Assembly: GCF_011398355.1 (NCBI RefSeq)
Contig: NZ_AP021889.1
Location: forward strand, 1 to 64,000
Reading direction: 5' to 3'
DNA: 64,000 bases
Origin: Thiosulfatimonas sediminis
GTDB taxonomy: Bacteria > Pseudomonadota > Gammaproteobacteria > Thiomicrospirales > Thiomicrospiraceae
The position numbers and the translations under genes are program-made. Positions 35,019 to 43,960 of this stretch are shown here, in pieces. Below the pieces are notes generated by a model. It was not told the origin of the DNA. It searched no databases and was given only the letters and a program-made list of their open reading frames with translations. Each line of letters opens with the position of its first letter. Position 1 is the stretch's first letter.

Positions 35019-35804
35019 TTAGTCAAAATTAAAGTTATCTAATGCTGGAATTGGCGGTTTGCCATTGTAAAGCTCACCCATTCGCAACTGAATATAGCTC
35101 TCACGCGCAAGCTCATAGGCCCCTACTTGTTCAATTAGACCATCAAGTAACGGACTTACTTTGGTATAGGAAACGAAGCCTGAAGCAGCAAATACGGAGG
35201 TGCGTTGTTCATCAGATAAATCGACTTGTTGATAAAATTCCAAAGGATCTGCAATACTTTGTGCACTATTTCCTAAAAAACCTCGTGTTGTTGTTGGCCC
35301 CAACAGCGGCAATACTAAATAATTAGATTCTGGCCAAATCCCCCATACAAACAAAGTTTGTCCAAAATCTTCGTTTTTAGAAGCCAATCCCATTTCAGTA
35401 GCAATATCTAAGATGCCAAAAATTCCTAGGGTACTGTTAAAAGCAAAACGCATCAGACCAGTTAACCCCCCTTCAACGTCACCTTGTAAAAAACTATTTA
35501 ACATCGAAAAAGGTTCATTCAAATTATTCAAAAAATTTTCTACACCCAATCTGGCCGGGCGAGGAATTTCGCGATAAGCATTACTTAACGGTCGTCCAAC
35601 ACTGTCATGGAAAGCAAGATTAAAGGCGAACATCTCGCGATTGAAGTTAGCATAGGGATCTGTTTTGCTAATGGCTTCGTTGTTAACGATTTTGTTATCA
35701 CTAGCCTTAACAGTGACATCGTGAAACAAGTAGTCGTACTCATTTGCATAGGATTTTGACTGCAAAAACATTAAAAACGCGAATAAAAATAGTATTTTTT
35801 TCAT
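35019..35804 (-). CDS. MlaA/VacJ-family protein without lipobox
   Basis: MlaA removes phospholipids from the outer leaflet of the outer membrane. The 261-residue protein matches the family: DPYANFNREMFAFNLAFHDSVGRPLSNAYREI, FLNNLNEPFSMLNSFLQGD, the GEDFGQTLFVWGI-like block (NEDFGQTLFVWGIWPESNYLVLPLLGPTT) and a C-terminal R-SY-QLR segment. Unlike typical MlaA it has no lipobox cysteine; the signal peptide MKKILFLFAFLMFLQSKSYA should be cut by ordinary signal peptidase. An earlier start at 35825 overlaps the regulator gene; the ATG at 35804 is preferred. It is not with other mla genes but directly follows an OxyR-like gene. Confidence 0.85.
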   Translation of the reverse strand: MKKILFLFAFLMFLQSKSYANEYDYLFHDVTVKASDNKIVNNEAISKTDPYANFNREMFAFNLAFHDSVGRPLSNAYREIPRPARLGVENFLNNLNEPFSMLNSFLQGDVEGGLTGLMRFAFNSTLGIFGILDIATEMGLASKNEDFGQTLFVWGIWPESNYLVLPLLGPTTTRGFLGNSAQSIADPLEFYQQVDLSDEQRTSVFAASGFVSYTKVSPLLDGLIEQVGAYELARESYIQLRMGELYNGKPPIPALDNFNFD

Positions 35805-35814
35805 TTTTTTAGAC

Positions 35815-36744
35815 TTAATTATCAATCGGAATAGTGCAAGGAATATTAATATTTTTAATAACGTTTTTTAAAACTTTTAATACTTCAGTGCGTGGAAAAG
35901 TTTTTCGCCAAGCCAAAGCAACCACTCTATTCGCATGGTCTTTATGGGCTAGTTCACGTATTTCAAATAAATCATTATCCCGCTCAGAAAGGGAAGTGCA
36001 TGGGAAAATCGAGATCCCTGCGCCTGATGCAACCATATATCGAATCGTTTCTAATGAACTGCCTTCAAAGGTCTTTTGTAGACGATCGCTTTGATAGTTC
36101 ATATGCAACAAGTTTGGGTAGGTTTCAACGACTTGATCACGGAAACAATGTCCAGCCCCCAATAACAATACGGTTTCATCTTTAATTTGGTTTAAAGAAA
36201 TTTTGCCATCCTTGCCTGCCAAATTATGCTTTTTAGGAATAATTACCTTAAAAGGCTCTTGATAAAGCGCCATTGTTTCGATGTTAGGCTCTTGAAATGG
36301 CAAAGAAATTATCGCTACATCTAAATCTCCCGATTGCAATTTTTCTGCAAGGATGTGTGTGTAATTTTCTTCAATAATCAACGGAATATTGGCTGCTTGT
36401 TTGCTAAATTCAGGGATAAATTGCGGCAGCAAATAGGGTGCTACCGTGTAAATAGCTCCGATTTTCAATTGTGATGACAAATCACCTTGTGATTCTAACG
36501 CAATCGTTTTTATGTCATGGGTGCGTTCAAGAATCTGTTCTGCAAGAGCAATGACTTTTTTGCCTATTGGGGTAACGATCACATCTTGCTTACGTCGTTC
36601 AAATAAGATAATTCCTAATTCTTCTTCCAGTTTTTTAACCGCGACACTCAAAGTGGGCTGACTAACAAAGCAAGTTTCTGATGCTTTGCGAAAATGTTTT
36701 TCTTTAGCCACGGCAATAATGTATTTCAGTTCACTTAAAGTCAT
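35815..36744 (-). CDS. OxyR-like LysR-family regulator
   Basis: The 309-residue protein has an N-terminal LysR helix-turn-helix (HFRKASETCFVSQPTLSVAVKKLEEELGIILFERR) and a substrate domain closest to OxyR. The peroxidatic cysteine is kept in GHCFRDQ (C200, equivalent to E. coli Cys199), but the resolving Cys208 position is Tyr209. Other cysteines are C25, C249 and C303. Peroxide sensing may thus differ from the E. coli disulfide switch. It probably shares a transcript with the MlaA-like gene 10 bp downstream. The upstream intergenic region has a dyad AGTAAC/GTTACT (about 36785-36802) that could be its operator. Confidence 0.88.
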   Translation of the reverse strand: MTLSELKYIIAVAKEKHFRKASETCFVSQPTLSVAVKKLEEELGIILFERRKQDVIVTPIGKKVIALAEQILERTHDIKTIALESQGDLSSQLKIGAIYTVAPYLLPQFIPEFSKQAANIPLIIEENYTHILAEKLQSGDLDVAIISLPFQEPNIETMALYQEPFKVIIPKKHNLAGKDGKISLNQIKDETVLLLGAGHCFRDQVVETYPNLLHMNYQSDRLQKTFEGSSLETIRYMVASGAGISIFPCTSLSERDNDLFEIRELAHKDHANRVVALAWRKTFPRTEVLKVLKNVIKNINIPCTIPIDN

Positions 36745-37060
36745 AGAAAAAATATTACCTGTTATTAATTTAACTTATATTGTGAGTAACGCGAGAGTGT
36801 TACTAAAATATTATTTGTAGTATATAAACCTTATTATTATTACTATTAGGGTTAAGATTTCTGTAGATAAATTGAGTTTACAGAAAAAAATCAATAACTT
36901 AACCAGTTATTAAGCTGTGTGTAGGGCTTTTTATAACCCATGTGAATAAAAGTGGGTGAAATGGGGATAACTTTTTGGATTTTTAAAAAAGCATTACTTA
37001 TCCACAAAACAACACACCTTATCCCAAGGGTTGGTGCAAATCGGCTTAATTTTTTGTTTA
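36745..37060. other. Candidate replication origin: DnaA-box cluster beside AT-rich DNA
   Basis: This intergenic region (36745-37228, no gene) has two consensus DnaA boxes TTATNCACA: 36941-36949 (minus strand, TTATTCACA) and 36998-37006 (plus, TTATCCACA). One-mismatch boxes lie at 36962-36970 (minus, TTATCCCCA) and 37019-37027 (plus, TTATCCCAA). An AT-rich stretch (36760-36890, with TTATTATTATTACTATTA) lies next to them and could be the unwinding element. G/C strand bias appears to flip near here. A role as a DnaA-regulated promoter instead of oriC is possible. Confidence 0.5.
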
Positions 37061-37228
37061 TGATACTGGCAAAGTACGGAATTTGCATGGTTTGCGGGCT
37101 TGTTAAGGACCGAAATGTTAAAAAATTTTTTTAAAAGTGTGCTTTTTCTAAGATTTGCTAGTAATCCATGCAAAAATTTCTAAAATGACGAAAATTGATT
37201 GTCATAACAGAGCGTAAAAAGGGATTGA

Positions 37229-37828
37229 ATGAGTATCGACAAGACGGGATTATTGGAATTAATTAAATCGCGTAGAACGTGTTATCTGTTTAATCCGAAA
37301 CAACAAATGCCGTTGACGGATCAGCAAATTGAAAGCTGTTTGGAGGCTGCGATTTGGGCGCCAAATCATAAATTAACCCAGCCTTGGCGGTTTTGGGTTC
37401 TTGGTGAACAGACTCAGCAAGATTTGGCGGCCGTGTATGCCTTGCTAAGAGCTGATAAACGGGCGCAAGCTGGGAGTGATAACCATCAAGCGATTTATGC
37501 CTCAGCCTTGACTAAATTTAATGAATTTCCTCGGATTATTTTAGTTGGGCAAATCATTGCGCAAGATGAAATTGTGCGTAAAGAGGATTATGCCGCTTGC
37601 GCGTGCGCTATTCAGAATTTGCAATTGATGGCATGGCAGGAAGGGATAGGAGTGCAATGGAGCACTGGGCCGATTTTACAGGCGCAACAGACTTATCAAG
37701 CAATAGGTCAATTGCCTGAACAGGTGGAATTAATCGGCGCCTTATATATGGGGCATTTACGCGGCGATTGTAGTGCGCAAAACGCTAAGCGCAAGCCGGT
37801 ATCAGATGTGACTGAATGGCTTGTTTAA
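37229..37828 (+). CDS. Nitroreductase-family flavoprotein
   Basis: This is a probable FMN-dependent oxidoreductase of the nitroreductase superfamily, YdjA-like. The 199-residue protein has the N-terminal IKSRRTCYLF, APNHKLTQPWRFWVL FMN-binding block, a central YAACACAIQNLQLMAWQEGIGVQWSTG stretch and a C-terminal GALYMGHLRGD. The substrate cannot be predicted. Its strand is strongly G-rich over C. A strong terminator follows. Confidence 0.88.
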   Translation: MSIDKTGLLELIKSRRTCYLFNPKQQMPLTDQQIESCLEAAIWAPNHKLTQPWRFWVLGEQTQQDLAAVYALLRADKRAQAGSDNHQAIYASALTKFNEFPRIILVGQIIAQDEIVRKEDYAACACAIQNLQLMAWQEGIGVQWSTGPILQAQQTYQAIGQLPEQVELIGALYMGHLRGDCSAQNAKRKPVSDVTEWLV

Positions 37829-37877
37829 CGGCTGCTAAGCGCTTTTTTTACAAAAGCATACCCTAGTAAACAAAAAT

Positions 37878-37916
37878 GCCATAAAGGCCTTAAATTAGGC
37901 CTTTATGGCGTCTTTT
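37878..37916. terminator. Terminator after nitroreductase gene
   Basis: GCCATAAAGGCCT (37878-37890) pairs perfectly with AGGCCTTTATGGC (37897-37909), then CTTTTTT after two bases. It separates convergent genes. Confidence 0.88.
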
Positions 37917-37942
37917 TTAAGATTTAAAGTCTACTAAGATTC

Positions 37943-38284
37943 TTAGAGTTGAATCATGTCATCATCTTCAAATACGGGTGAGTTATTTTGACTAAGGTGA
38001 CGTAAGCGCTTTTTGAATAACATGATGTTCTGCACTGGCTCAGGCAGGTCGGTAACCAACATTAAATCTTTGTCGATTAGGATTTGCACGATATCTTCAA
38101 TCGAACGAATCATTTTTAAATCAAGGCGGTTTAGTAACTCGAAGATGATTTTTTGACTATTGTCGGATTCGGCAATAAAACGGCTTACTTCTGCATCGGT
38201 AATACTGATTTCTTTAAATCCGCTTTCTGGTGAAAATTCAATTTCGTTGATGCGGCCGTCAGCATCTTTTTTTACGTATAACAT
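37943..38284 (-). CDS. Conserved small protein of unknown function
   Basis: The 113-residue acidic protein contains ITDAEVSRFIAES, LLNRLDLKMIRSIEDIVQILIDKDLMLVTDLPEPVQNIMLFKKRLR and a DDD-rich tail. It resembles a widespread small family in gammaproteobacteria that databases often mislabel as tryptophan synthase beta chain-like; it has no PLP-enzyme motif. It lies 25 bp downstream of the acetolactate synthase gene and may be co-transcribed with it. Function unknown. Confidence 0.6.
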   Translation of the reverse strand: MLYVKKDADGRINEIEFSPESGFKEISITDAEVSRFIAESDNSQKIIFELLNRLDLKMIRSIEDIVQILIDKDLMLVTDLPEPVQNIMLFKKRLRHLSQNNSPVFEDDDMIQL

Positions 38285-38309
38285 AACTTATCCTTTGAGC
38301 ATGCTGTGC

Positions 38310-39953
38310 TCAGTCCTCGATTTCTGATAAAACATTGCCGAGAAGGGTGGTTAAACGATCGTTTTGCGAATAATCTACCGGGCAGTCGATTACTGTAACG
38401 GTTGGACTTTTTAACGCTTTTTGTAGCGCGGGTAATAGTTGCTCGGCTTTTTCGATACGCACTGCATCGGCACCAAATGATTGGGCATAGCGGACAAAGT
38501 CTGGATTTTTAAAATCGATGTAGGCGCTGCGCCCAAAGCGGCGGCGTTGTTTCCATTCAATCAGCCCGTATTGACTGTCGTTCCAAATCAAAATAACAAA
38601 CGGTGTATTGCAGCGTAATGCGGTTTCAATCTCTTGCGAATTCATCATAAAACCGGCATCGCCGGTCACTGCAACTACGGCGCGATCGGGAAACGCCAGT
38701 TTAGCTGCTATGCCGCCTGGCACGGCTATTCCCATACCAGCAAAACCATTTGAAATGACACACGTATTGGGTTGGTCGCAACGGAACATTCGCGCCATCC
38801 ACATTTTGTGCGCACCAACATCACTTATCGCAATGTCTGATGATTGCATGGCGGTGCGAAGATCCCAGATAATTTTTTGCGGTAACATCGGCCAGGCGTC
38901 ACTGCGCGAGCATCGATTCATTTCGTTAATCATCGCTTGGCGCAAATTAAAGGCGATATGTGTCTCGGTAATCGGTTCTTTAATGGCTTTGCCAAGGGCT
39001 TTCAAATTGGCGCCAACATTGCCGATTAACTCAACGCTAGGAATATAGCTGTTATCAACTTCGGCCTTTTTGGTGTCGATATGAATAATTGTATGGCTAC
39101 GGTTTGGGTTCCAAAGATGCGGATGATATTCGACCATATCAAAGCCGACACAAATAACTAAATCAGCAGTAACAAAACCGCCGTTTTCGTAATCGCCTTT
39201 TTGTAGACCGGCAGTTCCCATCGCCATTGGGTTATAGAATGGAATGACGCCCTTGGCCATAAAGGTGTTTACCACGGGGATTTTATGGGTGTCGATAAAG
39301 TGTTCAATGTCCGCTGTCGCTTTTCCGCGCAAAGCGCCGTTGCCGACCAAAATCAGTGGATTTTTTGCTTGGCTAACTAAATCGGCAGCTTTGGCAATCA
39401 GTTCGCGATCGGCAAAGGTTAGACGGTTTTCGCTAAATGGCAATGGCGTTTCATTGACATCCATTTCGGTGATGTTTTCCGGTAGGTCGATAAAAGTCGC
39501 CCCCGGTTTTTCCGCTTGCGCTAATTTAAAGGCTTTGCGAATGACTTCTGGGATGGTTTCTGGTTCAAGTACTTGTGTGGCGTATTTGGTAATAGGTTTA
39601 AACATGCTGACCAAATCAACCACCTGATGTGATTCTTTGTGCATCCGCGTGGTTGCCGCCTGACCTGCAATTGCAACCAGTGGGGCGTTATCCATATTGG
39701 CGTCAGCAACGCCGGTGACTAAGTTTGTTGCTCCAGGGCCAAGAGTTGATAAACAAACGCCGGGTTTACCGGTTAAACGTCCATAAACATCGGCCATATA
39801 CGCTGCACCCTGTTCGTGACGCGTGGTGATAAAGCGAATTTTGGAATCGAGAAGGGCATCCATTATGTCGAGATTTTCTTCACCAGGAATGCCGAAAATG
39901 TATTCAACTTCTTCGTTTTCCAAGCATTGCACAAACAGTTCAGCGGCTTTCAT
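38310..39953 (-). CDS. Acetolactate synthase, large-subunit type
   Basis: This ThDP-dependent enzyme joins two pyruvate molecules into 2-acetolactate. The 547-residue protein has the catalytic glutamate region ITTRHEQGAAYMADVYGR, an LSTLGPGATNL loop and the ThDP/Mg motif VVAVTGDAGFMMNSQEIETALRCNTPFVILIWNDSQYG, where the usual GDG is GDA. No small regulatory subunit gene is adjacent, and the length is nearer to the catabolic AlsS/BudB type than to IlvB. Which pathway (branched-chain amino acids or acetoin) it feeds is unclear. Confidence 0.88.
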   Translation of the reverse strand: MKAAELFVQCLENEEVEYIFGIPGEENLDIMDALLDSKIRFITTRHEQGAAYMADVYGRLTGKPGVCLSTLGPGATNLVTGVADANMDNAPLVAIAGQAATTRMHKESHQVVDLVSMFKPITKYATQVLEPETIPEVIRKAFKLAQAEKPGATFIDLPENITEMDVNETPLPFSENRLTFADRELIAKAADLVSQAKNPLILVGNGALRGKATADIEHFIDTHKIPVVNTFMAKGVIPFYNPMAMGTAGLQKGDYENGGFVTADLVICVGFDMVEYHPHLWNPNRSHTIIHIDTKKAEVDNSYIPSVELIGNVGANLKALGKAIKEPITETHIAFNLRQAMINEMNRCSRSDAWPMLPQKIIWDLRTAMQSSDIAISDVGAHKMWMARMFRCDQPNTCVISNGFAGMGIAVPGGIAAKLAFPDRAVVAVTGDAGFMMNSQEIETALRCNTPFVILIWNDSQYGLIEWKQRRRFGRSAYIDFKNPDFVRYAQSFGADAVRIEKAEQLLPALQKALKSPTVTVIDCPVDYSQNDRLTTLLGNVLSEIED

Positions 39954-40070
39954 AAGATTCCCATTTGGTATTTTTTAGACGATTTTATCGAATTTTGAAG
40001 GGGTTATTATGAATTGTCGTGCATAAAATGACTAGAAAAAGCTGAATTTATATTGATGGCAAATAAGGAG

Positions 40071-40097
40071 GCGAGGTTAAGAAAATTTTAACCTCGC
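40071..40097. terminator. Hairpin after dsbA
   Basis: GCGAGGTTAA (40071-40080) pairs perfectly with TTAACCTCGC (40088-40097) over 7 nt. There is no T-run after it on the minus strand, so it may protect or end the dsbA transcript only weakly. Confidence 0.45.
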
Positions 40098-40111
40098 GGA
40101 GTAATGACGAA

Positions 40112-40735
40112 TTATTTATCGGTTAGCTGGTTGACCACATCCCATAGAGCTTCTCGGCTTCCTGCCATAGGTACGTCGGTTAGGTATTTACCGTTAACAA
40201 TTAACGCTGGTACACCTTCTACTTCGTATTGACGAGTCAACTTACCTGCCTGACGGACGTGCTGTTGAACAGTAAAACTGCTAAACATGTCTTTATAGGT
40301 TTTTTTATCGACACCAAATTGGTTATAGAAATCAGCCAAGGCATCGACGTTAAACAAGGGTTTTTTATCGCGGTGTAAGGCGTCAAAAAACGGTTTATGC
40401 GACTGTTCTAAAACGCCCAATTCTTGTGCAGTAAAGAACACTTGAGCCATGAAAATCCAATTTGGGTTATTAAACACCACCGGCATACGCTTAAATTCAA
40501 TCTCTTCCGGCTTGGTTTTCAGCCATTGGTTTAAGCTCTCTTCCAAGTGATAACAGTGCGGGCAGCTATAACCAAATACTTCGACCACTTGTTTTTTCGC
40601 TGGAGCGATGGAAACAGGGGATTTTAGTATTTTGTAATGCACGCCAGTCATCAGTTCGACTTTCGCCCAACTGTTTGGCGCGAGTAACGCCAAACCGGTT
40701 AGTCCGATGGATTGTAGGAAGTGACGACGATTCAT
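40112..40735 (-). CDS. dsbA: Periplasmic thiol:disulfide oxidoreductase DsbA
   Basis: DsbA introduces disulfide bonds in exported proteins. The 207-residue protein has a thioredoxin fold with the active site CPHC (residues 58-61) and the cis-proline loop VEGVPALIVNGKYL. The N-terminus MNRRHFLQSIGLTGLALLAPNSWA has a twin-arginine pattern (NRRHFL), suggesting export in folded form by Tat. A TTG at 40741 also opens the frame; the ATG at 40735 has AAGGAG 7 nt upstream. It directly follows ccsA, in keeping with the need for thiol control during cytochrome c maturation. Confidence 0.93.
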   Translation of the reverse strand: MNRRHFLQSIGLTGLALLAPNSWAKVELMTGVHYKILKSPVSIAPAKKQVVEVFGYSCPHCYHLEESLNQWLKTKPEEIEFKRMPVVFNNPNWIFMAQVFFTAQELGVLEQSHKPFFDALHRDKKPLFNVDALADFYNQFGVDKKTYKDMFSSFTVQQHVRQAGKLTRQYEVEGVPALIVNGKYLTDVPMAGSREALWDVVNQLTDK

Positions 40736-40746
40736 AGCCAAACTCC

Positions 40747-41922
40747 TTATAGTTCACCGTAAGAGTGCAGACCTGATAGGAACATATTTACACCAAGGAA
40801 TGCAAAAGTGGTAATCAGTAGACCGATGAATGCCCACCAAGCCATTGGATTACCGCGCCAGCCTTTAGACATGCGGATATGCAACCAAGCTGCGTAGTTC
40901 AACCAAACAATCAGAGCCCAAGTCTCTTTCGGGTCCCAAGACCAGTAACCACCCCAAGCTTCAGCAGCCCACATCGCGCCAAGAACGGTCGCAATTGTGA
41001 AGAAGGCAAAACCAAGAGCGATGGTTTTGTACATCAGGTCATCCATCACTTCTAACGAAGGCATTCTGCTAGCGAAAGTGCTGTTTGGGTTTTTCTGTAA
41101 TGCGCGATTAGTCACCAAATAAGCAACACCGATCATCGCTGCAATCGCGAAAGAACCGTAGCCGACGAAGTTAGCCGGAACGTGAATCTTCATCCAGTAA
41201 GACTTCAATGCCGGAACTAGAGGTTGGATTTCATGTGCACCGCGATCGAAGTGGTACCAAAGCAGGAAAGCGACCGAAGCACTGATAACCAGCATGACGA
41301 AACCACCAAGCGCACGTGCGTTGTATTTTACTTCGTAGTACAGGTAAATCAGACCGGTTAGGACTGCGAACAAGATGAATACTTCATACAACGAACTGAC
41401 CGGAATATGGCCGTAATCGAAATTGATGATGTAAGACTCGCGCCAACGCACCATCATGCCGACTAGACCGAAAGTCACGGCTGACCACACCATAGTAGTA
41501 GCGGTTTTGTAGGTGAATTCTGACTTGTTGAAAAGAGCCAAGAAATAAGTCGCTGTTGCCAGAACGAATAGGGCGCTCATCCACATGATTGCCGATTCAC
41601 TGGAAACCAGGAACTTCAAGAAGAAGGCGGTCTCTTTTGCTTCAATGACATTACCGTGATTGCTGTAGGTCCACAGCGCTAATAGAGACATGCCGGCTAC
41701 CCAGTAACTCATGGTCATTAGGCTTGGCCAGAATCGTCCTAGCCAAATCAATGAGATGGCTGTGCCGATTAAAATACCCACTTCATAAACATCCATTAGG
41801 CTGCTGTATTGAGTGTATGCGAAGAAACTGCCAATCAAAACAAAAGCAATCCATACGAAGTCTTTAAACGTATAGGGTACTTTGTCTTCTTGGAGTGAAT
41901 CCATGATGGTTTGTGTTTGCAT
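40747..41922 (-). CDS. ccsA: Cytochrome c biogenesis protein CcsA/ResC
   Basis: This is the haem-handling half of the System II cytochrome c synthetase. The 391-residue multi-pass protein has the haem-binding tryptophan-rich motif WGGYWSWDPKETWALIVWL near the C-terminus and conserved histidines nearby (for example AAWLH). It works in a complex with ResB, encoded directly upstream (26 bp gap), and is followed 11 bp later by dsbA. A later in-frame ATG (MDSLQED) is an alternative start. Confidence 0.93.
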   Translation of the reverse strand: MQTQTIMDSLQEDKVPYTFKDFVWIAFVLIGSFFAYTQYSSLMDVYEVGILIGTAISLIWLGRFWPSLMTMSYWVAGMSLLALWTYSNHGNVIEAKETAFFLKFLVSSESAIMWMSALFVLATATYFLALFNKSEFTYKTATTMVWSAVTFGLVGMMVRWRESYIINFDYGHIPVSSLYEVFILFAVLTGLIYLYYEVKYNARALGGFVMLVISASVAFLLWYHFDRGAHEIQPLVPALKSYWMKIHVPANFVGYGSFAIAAMIGVAYLVTNRALQKNPNSTFASRMPSLEVMDDLMYKTIALGFAFFTIATVLGAMWAAEAWGGYWSWDPKETWALIVWLNYAAWLHIRMSKGWRGNPMAWWAFIGLLITTFAFLGVNMFLSGLHSYGEL

Positions 41923-41947
41923 AGTCGTTACCTACTATTTTGTACTG

Positions 41948-43960
41948 TTATGCTTGTTTACTAACGGTTTGAATTTGCGAACAAATTTTGTCAAATTCGG
42001 TTTTTGTTTCCGGTAAATTTTTATTGTCTTTAGCTGCTAAGGTTAATTCCAATCGTTCTGCTTCGGGCTTGATGTTAACCCAAAAGCGTCTTTGACGAAC
42101 ATAGAACATAAAGAAGACACCAATAATTAACATTGCACTTCCCAAATAAACAATGTCTTTACCCGGCGACTTGGTGATTTGTAAGCCAGTCGCTTGAATT
42201 TGTTTGAAACTATCAATTTCAAAATACATTGGTGGGCCATATTTTGACAAGCTAGAGATCACTGTTAAGGCATCCTCAAACCATGTTTTATCAAAGTCGC
42301 TGATTTCGTCTTGGATAGATTGCACCACACCTTCATCACGAAGTAATCCCATATAAGCGCTTTGTAGGGCAAATGTCGTTTGGCCAAAGTAGTAATCACT
42401 TACTCTTTCACGTTCCGCTTCAGGCACTTGAGTGTTAATAAAATCCGTGATGCCGCTGAAACCTGAACGACGGAACACTGTCATCAACTGTTCTACCAAG
42501 CGCAATTGTAATCCATAGGTACGCTGATCCATTCCTTCGCTAAACGGATATTGTTCTTGGAAAGAGCGTGACACACGTTGTGGATTATTTAATAACGCTA
42601 AGAATTTGAAGAAGCGCGCTTTGCTGCGTTTTGCGTCCGCCGGAATAAACAGATAACGGAATTGATCGGCAGCCGATTCACGCATACCGGTCATAAAGAA
42701 ATAACGACCTTCTTGCTTATTCGCCATCACATAGTTTTCATATTCCCACGCTTTACCTTGTTCATTACGCACTTTGAAGGTAATCGAAGGGCCATTGTTG
42801 TGAAATTTACGGCCGGTTTCTGCTTTTTCTTCATCGCTCATCGGCACCATATTGAAATTGCGGAAATCATCAATTTCTAAACGGAATTTGCCAATTGGTG
42901 TTTTTAAAGGTTCAACTTTATTGACCGCTGTATCAAGCTCTAAAGGAGCAACAGCCGGCGCTAAAAGCGGGTGAATTTTCAGTTTAAGTTCTGTGCCACC
43001 ATCACCAAAAGAGGACTGATAGATCGCATAGTTTTCAAAATACAGAGGTTTGTTGACTTCGATCGTTTTACGAATAGGCTCATCTTGACCTGGCAAATAT
43101 AATTCCAAGTCCGATTCATAGGTTTTAGGCATCCCTGTATCGTAATACTGAATGCGGAAATCTTTATTCACAATAGTGAATGGAAGTTGCTGGACTAAAA
43201 AGCCATTTTCATAAGGTAGAAACAATACGTCAGACTTTTGATTTTCGCCAATATTCACCGTGCCACGGAAAGAGATGTTTTCTTCGCCAACCCAAGCGCT
43301 TTTTGGAATTTGGTCCAAACTCACGGTGCGTGTTTCTGGGATTAAACTGCCGGTTAGCTCTCGGTATTTCAGCAGTAAATTACTGTCTAAAAGGGCGCCG
43401 ATACAGATAACGATAATCGACACGTGAGTAAAAATATAACCTAAACGATTCCAACGTCCTTTTAAACCGGCAACGGTTACTGAGCCGTCTTCACGTTGGT
43501 GTATTTTGGTTTTATAACCTTGTTTTTCCAAAACGATTTGAGCAACTTTCTGCTGGTCATCAAGAGAAATTTCGGTAGTGAATTGCTTGTTATTGGTTTG
43601 ATGTTTGATTGCGGTTTGTGACAGCTTTTCACTAAACTGTTTCATGTCTTTCAAAAAACCAGGGCCATTTCGGCTAACGCAAACACTGGTCGAAATCAGT
43701 AAGAAAACTAAGACAAGAATAAACCATGCAGCGCCATAGACTTGGAACAACCCTAAACTGTTGAATACTTCAGTCCAAAAGGGACCAAATTTAAGGATGT
43801 AATCTTGAAAAGATTGATTTTGTTGCAAAACGGTACCGATGACCGATGCAATCGAGAGCATCACCAATAAGGTGACTGCTAAATTCATTGAACCTAAAAA
43901 ATTCATAAATTGATTTGGTTTTTTAGGTGTCTTGTTGCCGGCGGTTTGTGCGTTACTCAT
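41948..43960 (-). CDS. resB: Cytochrome c biogenesis protein ResB/Ccs1
   Basis: This is the partner of CcsA in System II cytochrome c assembly. The 670-residue protein has N-terminal membrane helices (FLGSMNLAVTLLVMLSIASVIGTVLQQNQ and AAWFILVLVFLLISTSVCVSR), another near 170, a large periplasmic domain, and a last helix (about 600-620) before a short cytoplasmic tail. A CxxC motif is not obvious. First gene of resB-ccsA-dsbA. Confidence 0.92.
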   Translation of the reverse strand: MSNAQTAGNKTPKKPNQFMNFLGSMNLAVTLLVMLSIASVIGTVLQQNQSFQDYILKFGPFWTEVFNSLGLFQVYGAAWFILVLVFLLISTSVCVSRNGPGFLKDMKQFSEKLSQTAIKHQTNNKQFTTEISLDDQQKVAQIVLEKQGYKTKIHQREDGSVTVAGLKGRWNRLGYIFTHVSIIVICIGALLDSNLLLKYRELTGSLIPETRTVSLDQIPKSAWVGEENISFRGTVNIGENQKSDVLFLPYENGFLVQQLPFTIVNKDFRIQYYDTGMPKTYESDLELYLPGQDEPIRKTIEVNKPLYFENYAIYQSSFGDGGTELKLKIHPLLAPAVAPLELDTAVNKVEPLKTPIGKFRLEIDDFRNFNMVPMSDEEKAETGRKFHNNGPSITFKVRNEQGKAWEYENYVMANKQEGRYFFMTGMRESAADQFRYLFIPADAKRSKARFFKFLALLNNPQRVSRSFQEQYPFSEGMDQRTYGLQLRLVEQLMTVFRRSGFSGITDFINTQVPEAERERVSDYYFGQTTFALQSAYMGLLRDEGVVQSIQDEISDFDKTWFEDALTVISSLSKYGPPMYFEIDSFKQIQATGLQITKSPGKDIVYLGSAMLIIGVFFMFYVRQRRFWVNIKPEAERLELTLAAKDNKNLPETKTEFDKICSQIQTVSKQA

